From Straminergon stramineum (Eukaryota > Streptophyta > Bryopsida > Hypnales > Calliergonaceae), in contig OY987265.1 in assembly GCA_963920665.1 (NCBI GenBank), forward strand, positions 25,301,001 through 25,365,000: a DNA stretch of 64,000 nt, given 5' to 3'. A model generated the notes under the pieces. It was not told where the DNA came from and did not search any database. It saw nothing but the letters and a program-made list of their open reading frames with translations. This document shows positions 24,071 to 35,643 of the stretch, in pieces (the stretch's first letter is position 1; the number at the start of each line of letters is the position of its first letter). A program made the translations under genes and the position numbers.

Positions 24071-25008
24071 ACATTGGTAGATTGTAAATATTTTTTTTTG
24101 TATAAATTTTTTGACCTTGAAATTTGGCATGAATGTTGTTATCATAAAGAACATGTTGTGCCAAAAATTTCATGGTAAATAGACAATTTCTCAACCGTTG
24201 GGAGGGTGTCAAAGTTGGTAGCAATGAAATGGTTTCCTCCATTGTTTCCCACAACTACACATGTTGGTAGATTGTGGATTTCTTTTTTTGTGTAAATCTT
24301 TTGACCTTCAAATTTGGCACACACGTTATTAGCATAGAGGGGATCTTGTGCAAAAAAATTCATGGTAAATAAGTAAAATTGCAGCCCTTAGGAGGGTGTC
24401 AAAGTTGGAAGTAGTGAAATGGTTTTTCACAACTACACATGTTGGTAGATTTTGAATTTTTTTTTGTATAAATTTATTGGCTTTGAAACTTGTCACAAAT
24501 TTTATTAACATAGAAATCACTTAGTGGAAAAAATTTCATAGTAAATAAGCAATTTTTCAGCCCTTGGGAGGGTGTCAAAGTTGAAGTAGTGAAACGGTTT
24601 TCACAATTGTTTCTCAAAACGACACATGTTGGTAGATTGTTAATATCTTTTTTTGTATTAATCTTTTGGCCTTGAAATTTTTATCGTATGTTATTAACAT
24701 GAAGAGGTTTTTTTTCCAAGAATTTCATGGCAAAAAAAAAGTAATTCAATCTTTGGGAGGCTGTCAAAGTTGGCAGCAGTGAAAAAATTTCCACAGCTAC
24801 CAATGTTGGTAGATTTTGAATAAATTTTTTTCGGTGAATCTTTTGGCCTTGAAATGTGACATAAATATAATTAACTTAAAGATAATTCTTTGGTAAAAAT
24901 TTCGTGGTAAAATACCAATTTTTGAGCTCTTGGGAGGCTTTCAAAGTTGGCAGTACTGAAATTTTTCTCACTGCAAATTCGAAAACGACATTTTGATTGG
25001 TACCCCTG
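24071..25008 (-). repeat. Right terminal inverted repeat of the Tc1-like element
   Basis: Inverted copy of 20184-21123 with the same five-unit tandem structure. The short frames at 24142-24363 and 24329-24520 translate identically to 20831-21052 and 20674-20865 in the left arm. A small indel near the outermost 10 bases (GTGGGGAACC against GGGGTACC) is the main visible difference. Confidence 0.9.
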
Positions 25009-25010
25009 TA

Positions 25011-25821
25011 CAACATATACATTACACCATACAAAATAGGCCATACACAATACATTGCACAAAATACACCATATATTATACAAAATACGCCATACAAAGT
25101 GCACCATATTTAGATATTATGTCACAAGGCTTGAAAAGCCATGTATAGTGAGTATGTTGACATGTAAAGACATACTATTTATACAAGTTGGGGGGTGGAC
25201 GGAAAATTAACCATATGGGATAAGGAAAACTTAAAAATTGTGTTAAAAGTTGACGTTTAAAAAAACATGTAGACATTTTAGTTGATATAGCAATTGATGT
25301 CCTAGTTGATGTCCTAGTTGAAGTCTCAATTGACGTCTAAGAAAACATTTGAACACGGATTTCTTAATAGGTCCACATTCAATGATTACAACATTTAGGG
25401 AACTTATGTTTATTTTGGAATTTTCATATGCATGTGGAAAAAAAATGAAATCTTTGATCATTGGAAAAAGTCAATCCCTAATAGTAAATGAAAAAAGTGT
25501 GACCTAAAATTTAGAAATTAGAAAAATGAAATAGCTTCTAAAAAATGCAAAATACCAAAAAGAAAATTAATAGTGCGTAGCATAATACCATCTTCAAATG
25601 CACTATCAATGAATTTGAATTACAAGAGTGTTGGGTAGAATTGTGAAAATGAAGTTAATTTTGAATAACATTATGTAAGGTAATCGCTAAACAATTTTGT
25701 ATACTAGATTTTAATGTATCTTGTAGAACAAATGTCTTTCAATTCAATGCAAATATTCTATTCACATCATTCAAAAGCATTCTTGAATTAAAATTCACAA
25801 GAACAATTCACACACACACCT
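25011..25821. other. AT-rich spacer with CACCATA-rich stretch
   Basis: The first 100 bp consist of ATACACCATA/ATACGCCATA-like repeats similar to those at about 16806-16860. A segment resembling 16.93-17.0 kb then follows at about 25170-25260. No gene seen. Confidence 0.45.
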
Positions 25822-26448
25822 CCCCCAAAAATGAAGCCCTCTCTTCAATTTTCTTTAATTTGATATAATTTGAACAAGAACCCAAAATTTTTATCACTTT
25901 CATCTAGAAGTTAACAATAATAACCATACAAAGTCAAACTAGACATGTTGTACTATCTCTAGAAAAATGAAGCAAAAGAAGAGCATTCATGCATTGATAT
26001 AGAATGATCATGAGGGTGTTCAAAGTTTTGTGCAAGTCATTAGTAGTCTTTCAATCAATCTTTTTATTGCATGCCAAATCCAAAATGGTGGTCCCTAGTG
26101 AAAGATATGTGCTTCAAGAAATCCCTTAGTTTCTTCATATGCATTCCATTTCTTGTGAAAAAGATTTTTTTATTTTTATTTTCCTTCCAAGATGTAGTGT
26201 AGTTCATGCTCATTGATAAAAGCTCTCAAAAATAAAAAATTAAAGTTTACAACAAACAAGGTAGCTCTAAATCTTGAATTGGAAAATCATAATCATTCAT
26301 CACCTAAATTGAATGTCCAATGTTGAACCTATACTTCAAGAAGACACCTTAAATTAAAAAAACACTAATGAAAGCAAGGAGCAATTCAAAAATCTTTTAA
26401 CTTCAAAGTTTAGTTAGTACTAGAAGTTGGTGCCTTCTTCATTTAGGA
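25822..26448. mobile_element. TTAA MITE family 1, copy b (diverged)
   Basis: Collinear with the element at 15348-15994, from a CCCCCAAAAATGAAGCCCT start to a CCTTCTTCATTTAGGATTGA end, including the shared GAGGGTGTTCAAA block. The flanking TTAA is eroded on both sides (TCAA at the right), so this is the oldest-looking of the three copies. Confidence 0.6.
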
Positions 26449-27768
26449 TTGAAATGTCATTGAAATAATAGTAGAAGGTAAATACCTACTCCTATAGTTT
26501 CATTTCAAGACTACACTATCAAAATAATTTTAGATTCACAAAATTATGAAATTGGAATGAATTTCAATTTTTGAAAGAAAAATTCCCTCTTACAATTCTA
26601 AGATCATAGCATAACTTTTGGTGAACATGCTAAAAATAATGAGTGCGAGACATTTAGAACCTGATTATGATACAAAGAATGCAATGTCTTTTAATCTATT
26701 TGCAATCCAATTATTTAGAACCCCTCAATGGAGAATGGATTACTTTAGCACACAATGGAAGCTAATGCTAAATCATTGACTTATTTGCAATATTTTTTTT
26801 TTGCGAGAAAATTAAGAAAATACCTAAAGCAAAACAACAATTTCATTTGCAACGCAATTGGAAAATGATTTTTTAGAAAGTCACAACAAAATTTGTCGTA
26901 ATCTAAAGTACATGAGAGCATGGAAACATATATTTTTGGAAATTATATATGCTAGAATGCATTACACTAATTTTTTTAGGAATTGTTAATACAATTTGTG
27001 CTATATTGGTTATACAATGGAAGATGAAATTATTCATAACTTTCCCATCCATTTATACAAGGTTTTTATGAAAAGATGCTAAGGAGCTACCCCTTCTCTG
27101 TGTTTTTTACATGTGGTTAGCTTTCTACCTAAGCCCGCAATAACTTTCAGTAATTTACCCGCAATCAAACCAAACCCCCTTGCCAACGTGGCAGGTCCAC
27201 ATTTTCTTAAGATGTTGTAGAAAACACACCTCCATTTTTTTCGATGTCTGGCAAAACATTCCCGTCACATGGGACATGAGCTTGTTGTGCTTGTGACATC
27301 TTCACGTTTTCTAAAACATCTAACTGAATTTTGCCTCCCATGGCAACAATTGCATCTTCATGCTTTTGTTTTCAAAAACATACTTATTTGATGCTAACGT
27401 CCAAAAAAATGGGGATTTCTTATAATGTACTCCTCCCTTGCTACATAAATATTCCCCATGTTAAGATGAGCTTGGTGACTTTGGGGATTCAATTTTTTTT
27501 AAATAGTTTGCATTTGCCAAGGTTTCTATTTTGGAATGCAACATTACATTAGAGACATCCATTTAGTACAAACTTGACAAGAAGAAGGCATGAGATTGGA
27601 AATTGTACATTTATTTTGCACCAAAATTTGCATGGAGTTTATAATTGGTGAAAAAACACCTCATGAGCCTCTAAATACCTAAGGTCCCAAGAAAAAAGAA
27701 TATTCCTTTCCATAATACTTGGTAGGAGGTTAGATTAAGTTGCTTGCCAACTTTCTTTCTTATATCTA
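26449..27768. other. AT-rich intergenic DNA, no gene seen
   Basis: Short unremarkable frames only; no delimited repeat. Confidence 0.4.
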
Positions 27769-27956
27769 CACTAAATAGGGGTATTAAAGAGACCAAAAAA
27801 TTAAAGGGACTGATTGTAGAAAATTGTAGATGTTTGAAACATGATGTACATTCCCCAGACACTTCAATCACTATTGATGTACAACAAAGGTAGATATTTA
27901 TATAGTGTGGAATGTTGATTATATAGTACAAGTCCCCTTAATAACCCTATTCAGTG
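27769..27956. mobile_element. 188-bp TA-flanked MITE, copy 2
   Basis: Same length and internal sequence as 14422-14609. The termini CACTAAATAGGGG and CCTATTCAGTG are flanked by TA (27767-27768, 27957-27958). It has several substitutions relative to copy 1, so the copies are not recent sisters. Confidence 0.85.
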
Positions 27957-27982
27957 TAGTTGAATTGTAACTATGTGATAAT

Positions 27983-28251
27983 GCAGGACACTAAATCCTG
28001 CAATCGAAGTGGGCCCCACAGGGGCATTTTGTGTTTTACTCGGGGGTAAAAGTAAAACCTACCCCCTATTTTGAGCCGTGCCTAGGGTATGTTCTAGACC
28101 TCTGCAAGCTAATTTGGGGTCTGTGATTGCAAATATGAATTCAGAATTTGCAAAAAAAATTATGTGCAAAAAATAAAAAATTCCTGCGTTTTCCCCATGG
28201 TAAATCTGGCCCCTACGGGGCCCACTTCGATTGCAGGATTTAGTGTCCTCC
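27983..28251. mobile_element. Mutator-type MITE (269 bp) with 9-bp target duplication
   Basis: The left terminus GCAGGACACTAAATCCTGCA and the inverted right terminus GGAGGACACTAAATCCTGCA match at all but one of these 20 bases, and similarity runs to about 40 bp through a GTGGGCCCC block. The flanks carry the perfect 9-bp direct repeat TGTGATAAT (27974-27982, 28252-28260). A 9-bp duplication with a G-starting terminus is the hallmark of Mutator-like elements. No coding sequence is present. Confidence 0.85.
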
Positions 28252-28260
28252 TGTGATAAT

Positions 28261-29052
28261 AGGAATGGAGACTTATCATCATGAGAAGTTACAAGGCAAA
28301 AACATAATGACACATGTTTAATCAATATTAGCATGTTCAAGCCCATCATTCATGGGAATTACCATTTCATGTTTGATCAAAAATAGTATGGAGCGAATTT
28401 GTACAAGTAATAGCGTTCTGAGTTGTCAAATAGGAATGTACAAAAAGTTAGTTTGTAAAGATTAAAAAGAGAATTGTATTGAAGATCATATAACAAATTT
28501 GTGTATACACTGAGAACATGCTGAAACAAAAAAAAAATAGTCAATAAACGTTTAGATGTTTCCTCCACCAGGGAAGTTGACACCCAAAAGTACATCAAAA
28601 GAATACCATTTGTTCATTGAGCAACGATAGAGAGGTTGGTTTACCAACCCAAATTTATGAGCATTCTGAATATTTTCCTTGTGGAAACAGTAATAAAGTT
28701 ACCCAGTTGCCTCCCATGGCGGCTTCGTGCTACAACCAATTTGCAATTTCACTGCAAAATTTCCTCCCATACTAGTAAAGAAGAGATTAATCTTGCCCCA
28801 ACAGTGTGAGTTTCATACAAATGTAGACCGACTTAGTCTAGCTAATCCAGGTTCCGGCCTTGGATTTTCAATCAAAGTGGCGTTCAACCTGTTCAGCCGA
28901 TCAAAGAATTATATGTTGTGGCATTACCGTAGAATTATGTTGGCTCCTCTTGTGCTTGGGCACATTTCCTCAAAGAAATTGGATCCTCGACTGATGATTC
29001 AAATCAACACGATTCCAGTGAAACTCTTTAGGTTATTATAATAATTCACATC
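28261..29052. other. Region 3' of the ABCB gene
   Basis: Probably contains the ABCB 3' UTR next to the stop at 29053. A plus-strand frame at 28727-29041 has no recognisable domain and is not called. No clear poly(A) signal was assigned. Confidence 0.4.
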
Positions 29053-32000
29053 TTAATTTGAGTCATGCTGCTGTAAGCGAACCAATTGTGCATATGTACC
29101 ATCGGGTATGGCAAGGAGGCTGTTGTGAGTACCCTCCTCAGTAACTGTGCCTTCCTGAAGTACTGCTATACTGTTTGCATTCCGAATGGTCGAAAGTCGG
29201 TGTGCCACTACCACAGTTGTCCGGCCCTAAATCGAATCATCAGCACAAGTCAGTGAAAATAGTATACAAATAATAACCCCTAAGAGCTCCAACGTCAATG
29301 ATGAACCCAATCTTTCGTCCACATGATTTCTCATTCACCCAAACTAATATAGGAACCTTTACAAGGAATCCTTCCTTTCGATCCATTTGATGGAAACAAT
29401 ATATTCGTACAAAGATATAAGCAAAAATGTACAAAAGTTCCAAAAAGTATTCAAGTCGTACAGGGTTAACTAGGCAGAAGAAAAAAACATAAATCAAACT
29501 GAGAATTGACAGAGAAATCTGGGAACTGGAAAGAATATGAACGTACTTGCATTAGCCGATCTAGAGCTTCTTGAACAATCTGTTCAGACTCGGCATCAAG
29601 GGCGCTTGTGGCTTCGTCTAGCAGCAGCACAGTCGGGTTTTTCAACACAGCTCGAGCAATGGCTACTCGTTGCTTCTGACCGCCCGAGAGTTGCACTCCT
29701 CGCTCGCCCACTTGGGTGTTGTAACTATCAGGAAGTGCGCTGATGAAATTGTGCGCGTTGGCCGCCATGGCTGCTGCATGCACTTCCTGTTCAGTGGCAC
29801 CCTCTCGTCCATACAAGATGTTTTCGTAGATGGTGGTGGCGAAGAGAGCTGGTTCCTGTGAGACAAGCGCGATCCTCCTGCGCAAGCTCCTCAAGTTAAT
29901 CATCCGAATGTCTTTCCCGTCCATGAGGATGCGTCCCGACAATGGATCGTAGAATCTCTCCAAAAGTGCAATAACGGAGCTTTTACCGGACCCGCTAGAG
30001 CCCACTAGCGCCAGCGAACGCCCTGCCCTGACTTTGAGGTTCAAGTCCTTGAAGATCAAGGCATCTGGACGCATTGGGTATGCAAATGCCACATGCTTCA
30101 GTTCGATGTCCCCTTTTATGGTGTGGACGACTTCAGCGTCAGGGTCGTCGGCATTGATTGTGGTGACGCGATCGAGGACGTGGAACACTGATAACAGTGC
30201 TTGACGTCCTTTGGTCAGATCTGGTGCTAGCGAAAGCGTTTCGGCTATGGCAAATGCAGCTATGATGAGAATCATGAACACTTTGATGACGTTTGGGAAC
30301 TCGGATTCACCTCTCTCCACCAACACAGCACCGTACCATAATCCCAGTGCATAGGAAGAAAATAGGACGAGTTGTGAAACACCGTACCCAATTCCTGCAA
30401 CCTGATAACAAGATACTCTTCGTAAAATACGTGAAAGAGACACAACAATCTAAATTCACATCTGAATCTCCCCTCGAGTTTCAGATTTCTATTGAATTTG
30501 TCGATGCTTGGAGCCTCTAAACACAAAGACCCTCAAGCACGTCTGTGAACTTAGATTGTTCCATAGAGCATCTGGGACAATCTTCAACAGAGGATGAAAT
30601 TAGGTCTTAAATTGTTAAGCAAACGTAAACTTGGAAAGAACCTGGACAACATCAACTGAAACTTCCGTGGCATACCTGGCCACGCAGAAATCCCTTCTTC
30701 ATGGGGGCCTCAAGTTCGTGTTCAAAAAGCTTGAGAACTCTATCCTCGGCATTGAAGGCAGCAATAGTGCGGATGTTGGTTACACCCTCCCCAGCCACCA
30801 TGCTGGCCCGAGCTTGAGCAGACGCAACGTCTCCTGAGAAGCCCCTCAGAAACATTTGCTGGACAATCCACCCAATCTGGTCATCAGAAGTCGAGACAAA
30901 TAATAAAACGAGATTGTAATCCAAAACGTGACTAGTCCAACCTTTACTCAACCCCCTGCCATCTGACCAGGCAGTTGCATGCAGCGAAGTGATGGATCTG
31001 AAGTGATTACCTCCACTATTGTAGCGCATACTTGAAGCGGGAACGTGCAAAGAATAACCAAGGCCATTTTCCACTGCAGCGAAATAGTGACGGCACAAAC
31101 AGTCACCATGAGGGTGAAATTTTGCACAATGATGGAAATGCGGTCACTAATGGCACCCCTCACTGTGGTGGCATCCGCTGCTAAGCGAGCAGACACTTGC
31201 GAGCTGTTGTTCTCGTCAGCATCGAACCAGCTCACCTCGTTTTCCAGCATACCTGAATGCCCACCTCACTTGATTCAATACAAAACCAAAAATAAACCCC
31301 ATGCAAATCTGAGATTTATTGATTCCCACCACAGCATGTCCACACACAGAAACTTTAAAGAACCAATCGAAAAATGAAATTGCTCATTAGAAGTCGATGA
31401 GAGCTTACTGGCAAACATCAATTCTCGGACGCGCTTCACCAAATTCTCGCCCATGATACCGAAAAACGTGTGCTGGAAGAAGCTTCCAATCAGACCGGCG
31501 GTTCCCACGCCAATAGAGAGCAACGCATACCTCGCGACCTCCGTCTTCATGAGACCTTTCCTGGGATCATAGTACTCAGACAGGACACTGCTGAGAATGT
31601 AGGAAATCCCGGGGTTCACAAGCCCTTGGATAGCAGAACCACAAACGCCCACGACGCCATAGCCCCATTCGGGCTTGTTAATCTTGAGCAACCGCCACAT
31701 TGTGGCAGCTTGCGGAGGACCAGCTTCGATTCTTCTGAAAGAGCCCCTGAAAGAGCTCCTAAAAGAGCCCCTCTCACCATCAGAAGCAGCATAGCTAAGC
31801 TGTCGGCTCAGTCTCCTGCTTGACCTCATTGAATGCCTGTCAGACTTGTCATGGGCAGACCTGGATCGCAACAAAGCGCTTCGCTCATCCGAACGACCCA
31901 TTTCCTGAAGACGAACAAGATCAACGTAGGCACCGTTACCGAATGCCATCAGTTTTTCGTGGTTTCCCATTTCCACAATGGTGCCATTCTGAACAACAGC

Positions 32001-35000
32001 AATGGCGTTTGCGTTTCGAATTGTAGAAAGCCTGTGCGCCACCACAACTGTGGTTCGCCCCACCATCGCATTGTCGAGAGCCTCTTGCACTATCTGCTCC
32101 GAGCTTGAGTCTAGAGCGCTCGTGGCCTCGTCAAGGAGCAGGATCTTAGGGTTCTTCAGATTGGCTCTTGCGATGGCTATTCTTTGCTTTTGTCCACCGG
32201 ACATTTGCACGCCATGCTCACCAACCTGGACAACAAAATACGAGCGATTCAGCCAAAGCTGGAGCCAAGCTAGAGCATCACGATCTCTCTCAGGTGCAAT
32301 ACTCCGAAATAAGAGTCCTAATTGAGTCCTCATGCTTTTTAAGGATGTTTGAGTAGGTCATATGGAGGCTTTTTTTTATTCGATTATATTTAGGTTGCAA
32401 TGAACACGTGCAATACCCTTCATTGATTCTGGTGGTATAAAAGTTGGACCTTTTCTGAATTTATGCTTTTCACAATATGATCAATGAAATCGGTATCGAA
32501 CGTTTTCAACAACGTTGCAGACACTTATTTCGGAACGGAGGAAGTAGAAGCGAAACAGATCAATTGTTAACGCTCAGCAGTTAGTAACCTGCGTGTTGTA
32601 GCCCTCTGGAAAGACTGAGATGAAAGAGTGTGCATAAGCCGCTGTGCAAGCTTCCTCGATCTCCTTATCAGTTGCGTCTGGCTTGCCATACAGTATATTC
32701 TCCTTGATGCTTGTGGCAAAGAGTACGGGCTCTTGATTCACGAGCCCAATTTGATCGCGGAGCCACTTGAGGTCCAGTTTCTTGATGTTCACCCCATCCA
32801 AACAAACTTCCCCTGAAACACCAAAAACTCTTAAATTGTGAAACAGAATCAGGGCAGCAAAACTCCATCCCTCATGATTCTTGAGGGAGAATTCTTACCG
32901 GCGCTGGGATCGTAAAACCGTTCGATCAAAGAGATGACCGTGCTCTTCCCCGACCCAGAACCTCCAACGAGGGCCACTGTCGTGCCTGCGGGAATGGTGA
33001 GTGAAAAATCTTGGAAGATGGAAACATTGGGACGTGAGGGGTAACAGAATGCAACGTGCTTGAGCTCGATTCGCCCCTGCACAGACGCAAGATGCGTCGC
33101 TTCGGAATTCTCAATGTGCGCCGGGGGCTGCAAATCAAGCATCTGAAAAATTCGAAAGGCGCCGGCCTTCGCTTTCGCAAATGCAGTGATGTTCGGCAAG
33201 GCCTGACCCAAAGATCTGCACCCGCAAGCAATATGATTATTCACACGAGCATAGCAAGAAATCTCTCAAGGCTCGAACCCAGAAGAAATCCAAATGTCCA
33301 TCGGTGGAAATTATGAAGAGTTTCATAGACAATGTCCAATGGTGATAGCACAGGATACACAAGGATACACTAGGATACTCTAGGAATGGAATTTGGACAC
33401 AAAAAGACACTTCACCAATTTCCATTTTGAATTTTTCTCCAGTGGAAACCCCCGCCCATTTTCTGGAATTGACAGGGATTGAATTCAAATTAGGATTGAG
33501 TGCTCACAAACTGCCCACGACGACGGCGAAGATGGTGGCGATAGCCATGCCGCCATTGGCGGCACCGTTGCGAATGAGAACCCCGCCATACCACAACAAC
33601 ATCGCGTAGCAAAGGCACATAAAGAAGTACACCACGCCCATGCCAAGGCCCTTCGTCAAGGCGCTCTGGTAGCCGAGACGCAATGTCCTGCGGAGCGTGC
33701 TAGCGTACCATTGCACGGCTTTCTGCTCGCCAACAAAGGAGTAAACGGTCCTCACATTCGCAAGGTTCTGCACTTGCCGCAAGTGAACGCACGATCTTTG
33801 AGAATCCATTACAACTGTGTGTCAACTAATTCTGCTCTATTTTGTTAAAATAGTGCACCTATCTTAGTCCCCTCATCGTGACTAGGAAGTGCGTGCAGAG
33901 TGCTTGTTCTAGCAGCTATGCTTGGGGAGCTATCTCCATCTTCCTCATGAGATCAAGCAACTGTGCATGGAAAAGCGTTGCCGACCATTTCAGGAACTGG
34001 CATTTCTAACAGCTGAAAAGTCGGTCTAAAGAACGGTTCGGGGTTCTAATTCAACGTTTAAATTATTATGCATTCAGAGACACCCTGTCCGACTAACATC
34101 TCTCACAACACTCTAAAAGCATATAAATTCACCAAAAATCGACCGCGATCACCAACAGGTGTTACACAGGAGGACCTACGGTTTACCCTGTTGTATAATA
34201 GACAATATATATGCAATAGACTATATAATAGTCTATATATAATACTATATAATAGTCTATATATAATACTATATAATAGTCTATATATAATACTATATAA
34301 TAGTCTATATATAATACTATATAATAGTCAGTCATGTCTATTATACCACCCTGTTGTATCGGCCGGAATTTGGCCTGCTGCAGAATGTCTGGATTTAGTT
34401 GACAAACAATAATTTATACTAATCTTTTGTGATATGCATTTCTTGATTGAACAGTGGTTTAGGTTCATACCTGTTCTGCGAAATTGCCCGCTTCATCGTA
34501 AGCATCCCGATTCTTGGAATCGTAGCCTGTGAGAAAGTAGGCGTAGACTCCGCCAGCCGAGGCCATGACGGGAATCATCGCCAGAGTGACTAACGCCAGC
34601 CTCCAAATCATGGAAAATGCGACTGCAAAGCCGGCGATGAACGTGCTCACGTAGTGTAGGAATTGTCCCATCTGCGCTACAAATGGTGGTATATCATCAC
34701 ACGCGGCACGTAACGACTCCATCTGATCTCGAGATCGACGTAGTTTCCCTCAAGGGTATTAATTTTACGTAAGTATACGTACCTTTTCACTGATCGCATC
34801 TTGAATGAGGAGTGTGTCGGAGGAGATGCTATTCACCACCTCGCCAGTGCGCGCATCCACATCGAAGTAGCTGATGTCTTGCTTCAGCATAGCCTTGAGG
34901 TAAAGCACTCGGATGCGAGCAGCTTGCCGCTCTCCCGTTTGCATCCACGCAGCCACTTCTGCAATCGCACACCAGAAATCAATACCATCGCTTGCTAACC

Positions 35001-35643
35001 TTATAATGCTTGACTTGATCATTCTTTTCAACTTCATCGGTTGCCCACTAGCTACAAATTATTTGAATCACGAGCGAGGGATACGGAAGACGAGAATTGA
35101 TCGTACCTGCCCATGATGCGAAGCACACCACGATCCCGAGGCAGACCACGTAGGTCGCATACTGCCCAAGAAAACAGAGCATTGTCAAGCTTTCGATCTT
35201 CAACAGTAGCGTCAGATGTTTCAAGTTCAGGTGGTTTATATATAACTTACCTTGTTGACTTCTTCGGCGGTCTTGCTGCGGTTATTTGCATTGACACCGA
35301 ACCCGTTCATGAGGCTTCCGAAGAAGTGGATAAATATCGGCAAGGAGGCGCCATGCACAATAGACCCCACTGTGCCAATCGACAACAGCAAGTAATCGAA
35401 ACTATCCGCAAATGCAAGGAGCCGAAAGAGCGGGACGGAGCCTTCAGACAAGTCGTCTTTTCCCTTTCCCTTTCCCTTTCCACCTTTCCCCCCAGTCTCA
35501 TCGTCAACGCCATTGCTTGCTGGCTTGGATTCCATGACCTTGGCTAAATCCTCATGCTGCAAGCTCTCGGCGTCTACTACCGAAAGATCAGTCTTCCGAC
35601 TCCGGAGAATCTCAGGGTCATCGTCGTCTATTCTTCTGCCCAT
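29053..35643 (-). CDS. Full-size ABC transporter, subfamily B (MDR/P-glycoprotein, ABCB1/ABCB19-like), 1297 aa
   Basis: Twelve exons join in frame with GT-AG introns: 35251-35643, 35107-35161, 34783-34958, 34471-34671, 33508-33767, 32899-33215, 32589-32812, 31409-32225, 31032-31252, 30676-30876, 29547-30401, 29053-29226; total 3894 nt including the stop. Architecture is TMD1-NBD1-TMD2-NBD2. NBD1 has Walker [10 protein letters not shown] (446-454), signature MSGGQ (550-554), Walker B LLLDE (D574, E575) and switch His606. NBD2 has GSSGSGKSS (1089-1097), LSGGQ (1193-1197), D1217/E1218 and His1249. All catalytic residues are present, so it should be an ATP-driven exporter in a membrane, most likely the plasma membrane. 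The TMD1 sequence and the linker-TMD2 junction ([12 protein letters not shown]) resemble plant ABCB1/ABCB19, which move auxin; the substrate here is inference. Residues 51-62 are a Gly/Lys repeat. The linker (about 650-710) is rich in Ser/Arg, as in regulated ABCBs. Confidence 0.97.
34185..34359. repeat. Insertion with 24-bp AT minisatellite in ABCB intron 4
   Basis: A 24-bp unit built from TATATAATAGTC and TATATATAATAC is repeated about five times between 34210 and 34330. The block is bordered by short inverted repeats GTATAATAGAC / GTCTATTATAC and then by a perfect 12-bp direct repeat ACCCTGTTGTAT (34185-34196, 34348-34359). It lies in the largest intron (33768-34470) and does not touch splice sites. 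The 12-bp direct repeat may be a target duplication of a small foldback element. Confidence 0.8.
35457..35486. repeat. Coding hexanucleotide repeat in ABCB exon 1
   Basis: CCCTTT-type hexamers on the plus strand encode the Gly-Lys repeat at residues 51-62 of the transporter. Its unit of six bases keeps the frame, so length variation would be tolerated. Confidence 0.75.

Larger units (their letters stand above)
20184..25008. mobile_element. Tc1-like (DD34E) DNA transposon with 940-bp inverted repeats, interrupted by a solo LTR
   Basis: The left end CAGTGGGGAACC follows TA (20182-20183). The right end is its near inverse and precedes TA (25009-25010), the standard TA target duplication of Tc1/mariner elements. 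Arms of about 940 bp (20184-21123 and 24071-25008) are inverted and look almost identical. Between them lies a minus-strand Tc1 transposase gene with a DD34E signature. A 1286-bp solo LTR and its 5-bp duplication split the gene. Without the LTR the element is about 3.5 kb, long for Tc1 because of its arms. Confidence 0.9.

Noticed and set aside
28686..28730. Phrase GTTGCCTCCCATGG resembling the end of host MITE family 2
   Set aside because: Only about 12 bp match and no inverted partner was found nearby.
31470..32325. Plus-strand ORFs of 90-117 codons opposite the ABCB exons
   Set aside because: They lie antisense to well-supported ABCB exons and carry no domain; frame openness is a by-product of coding composition.
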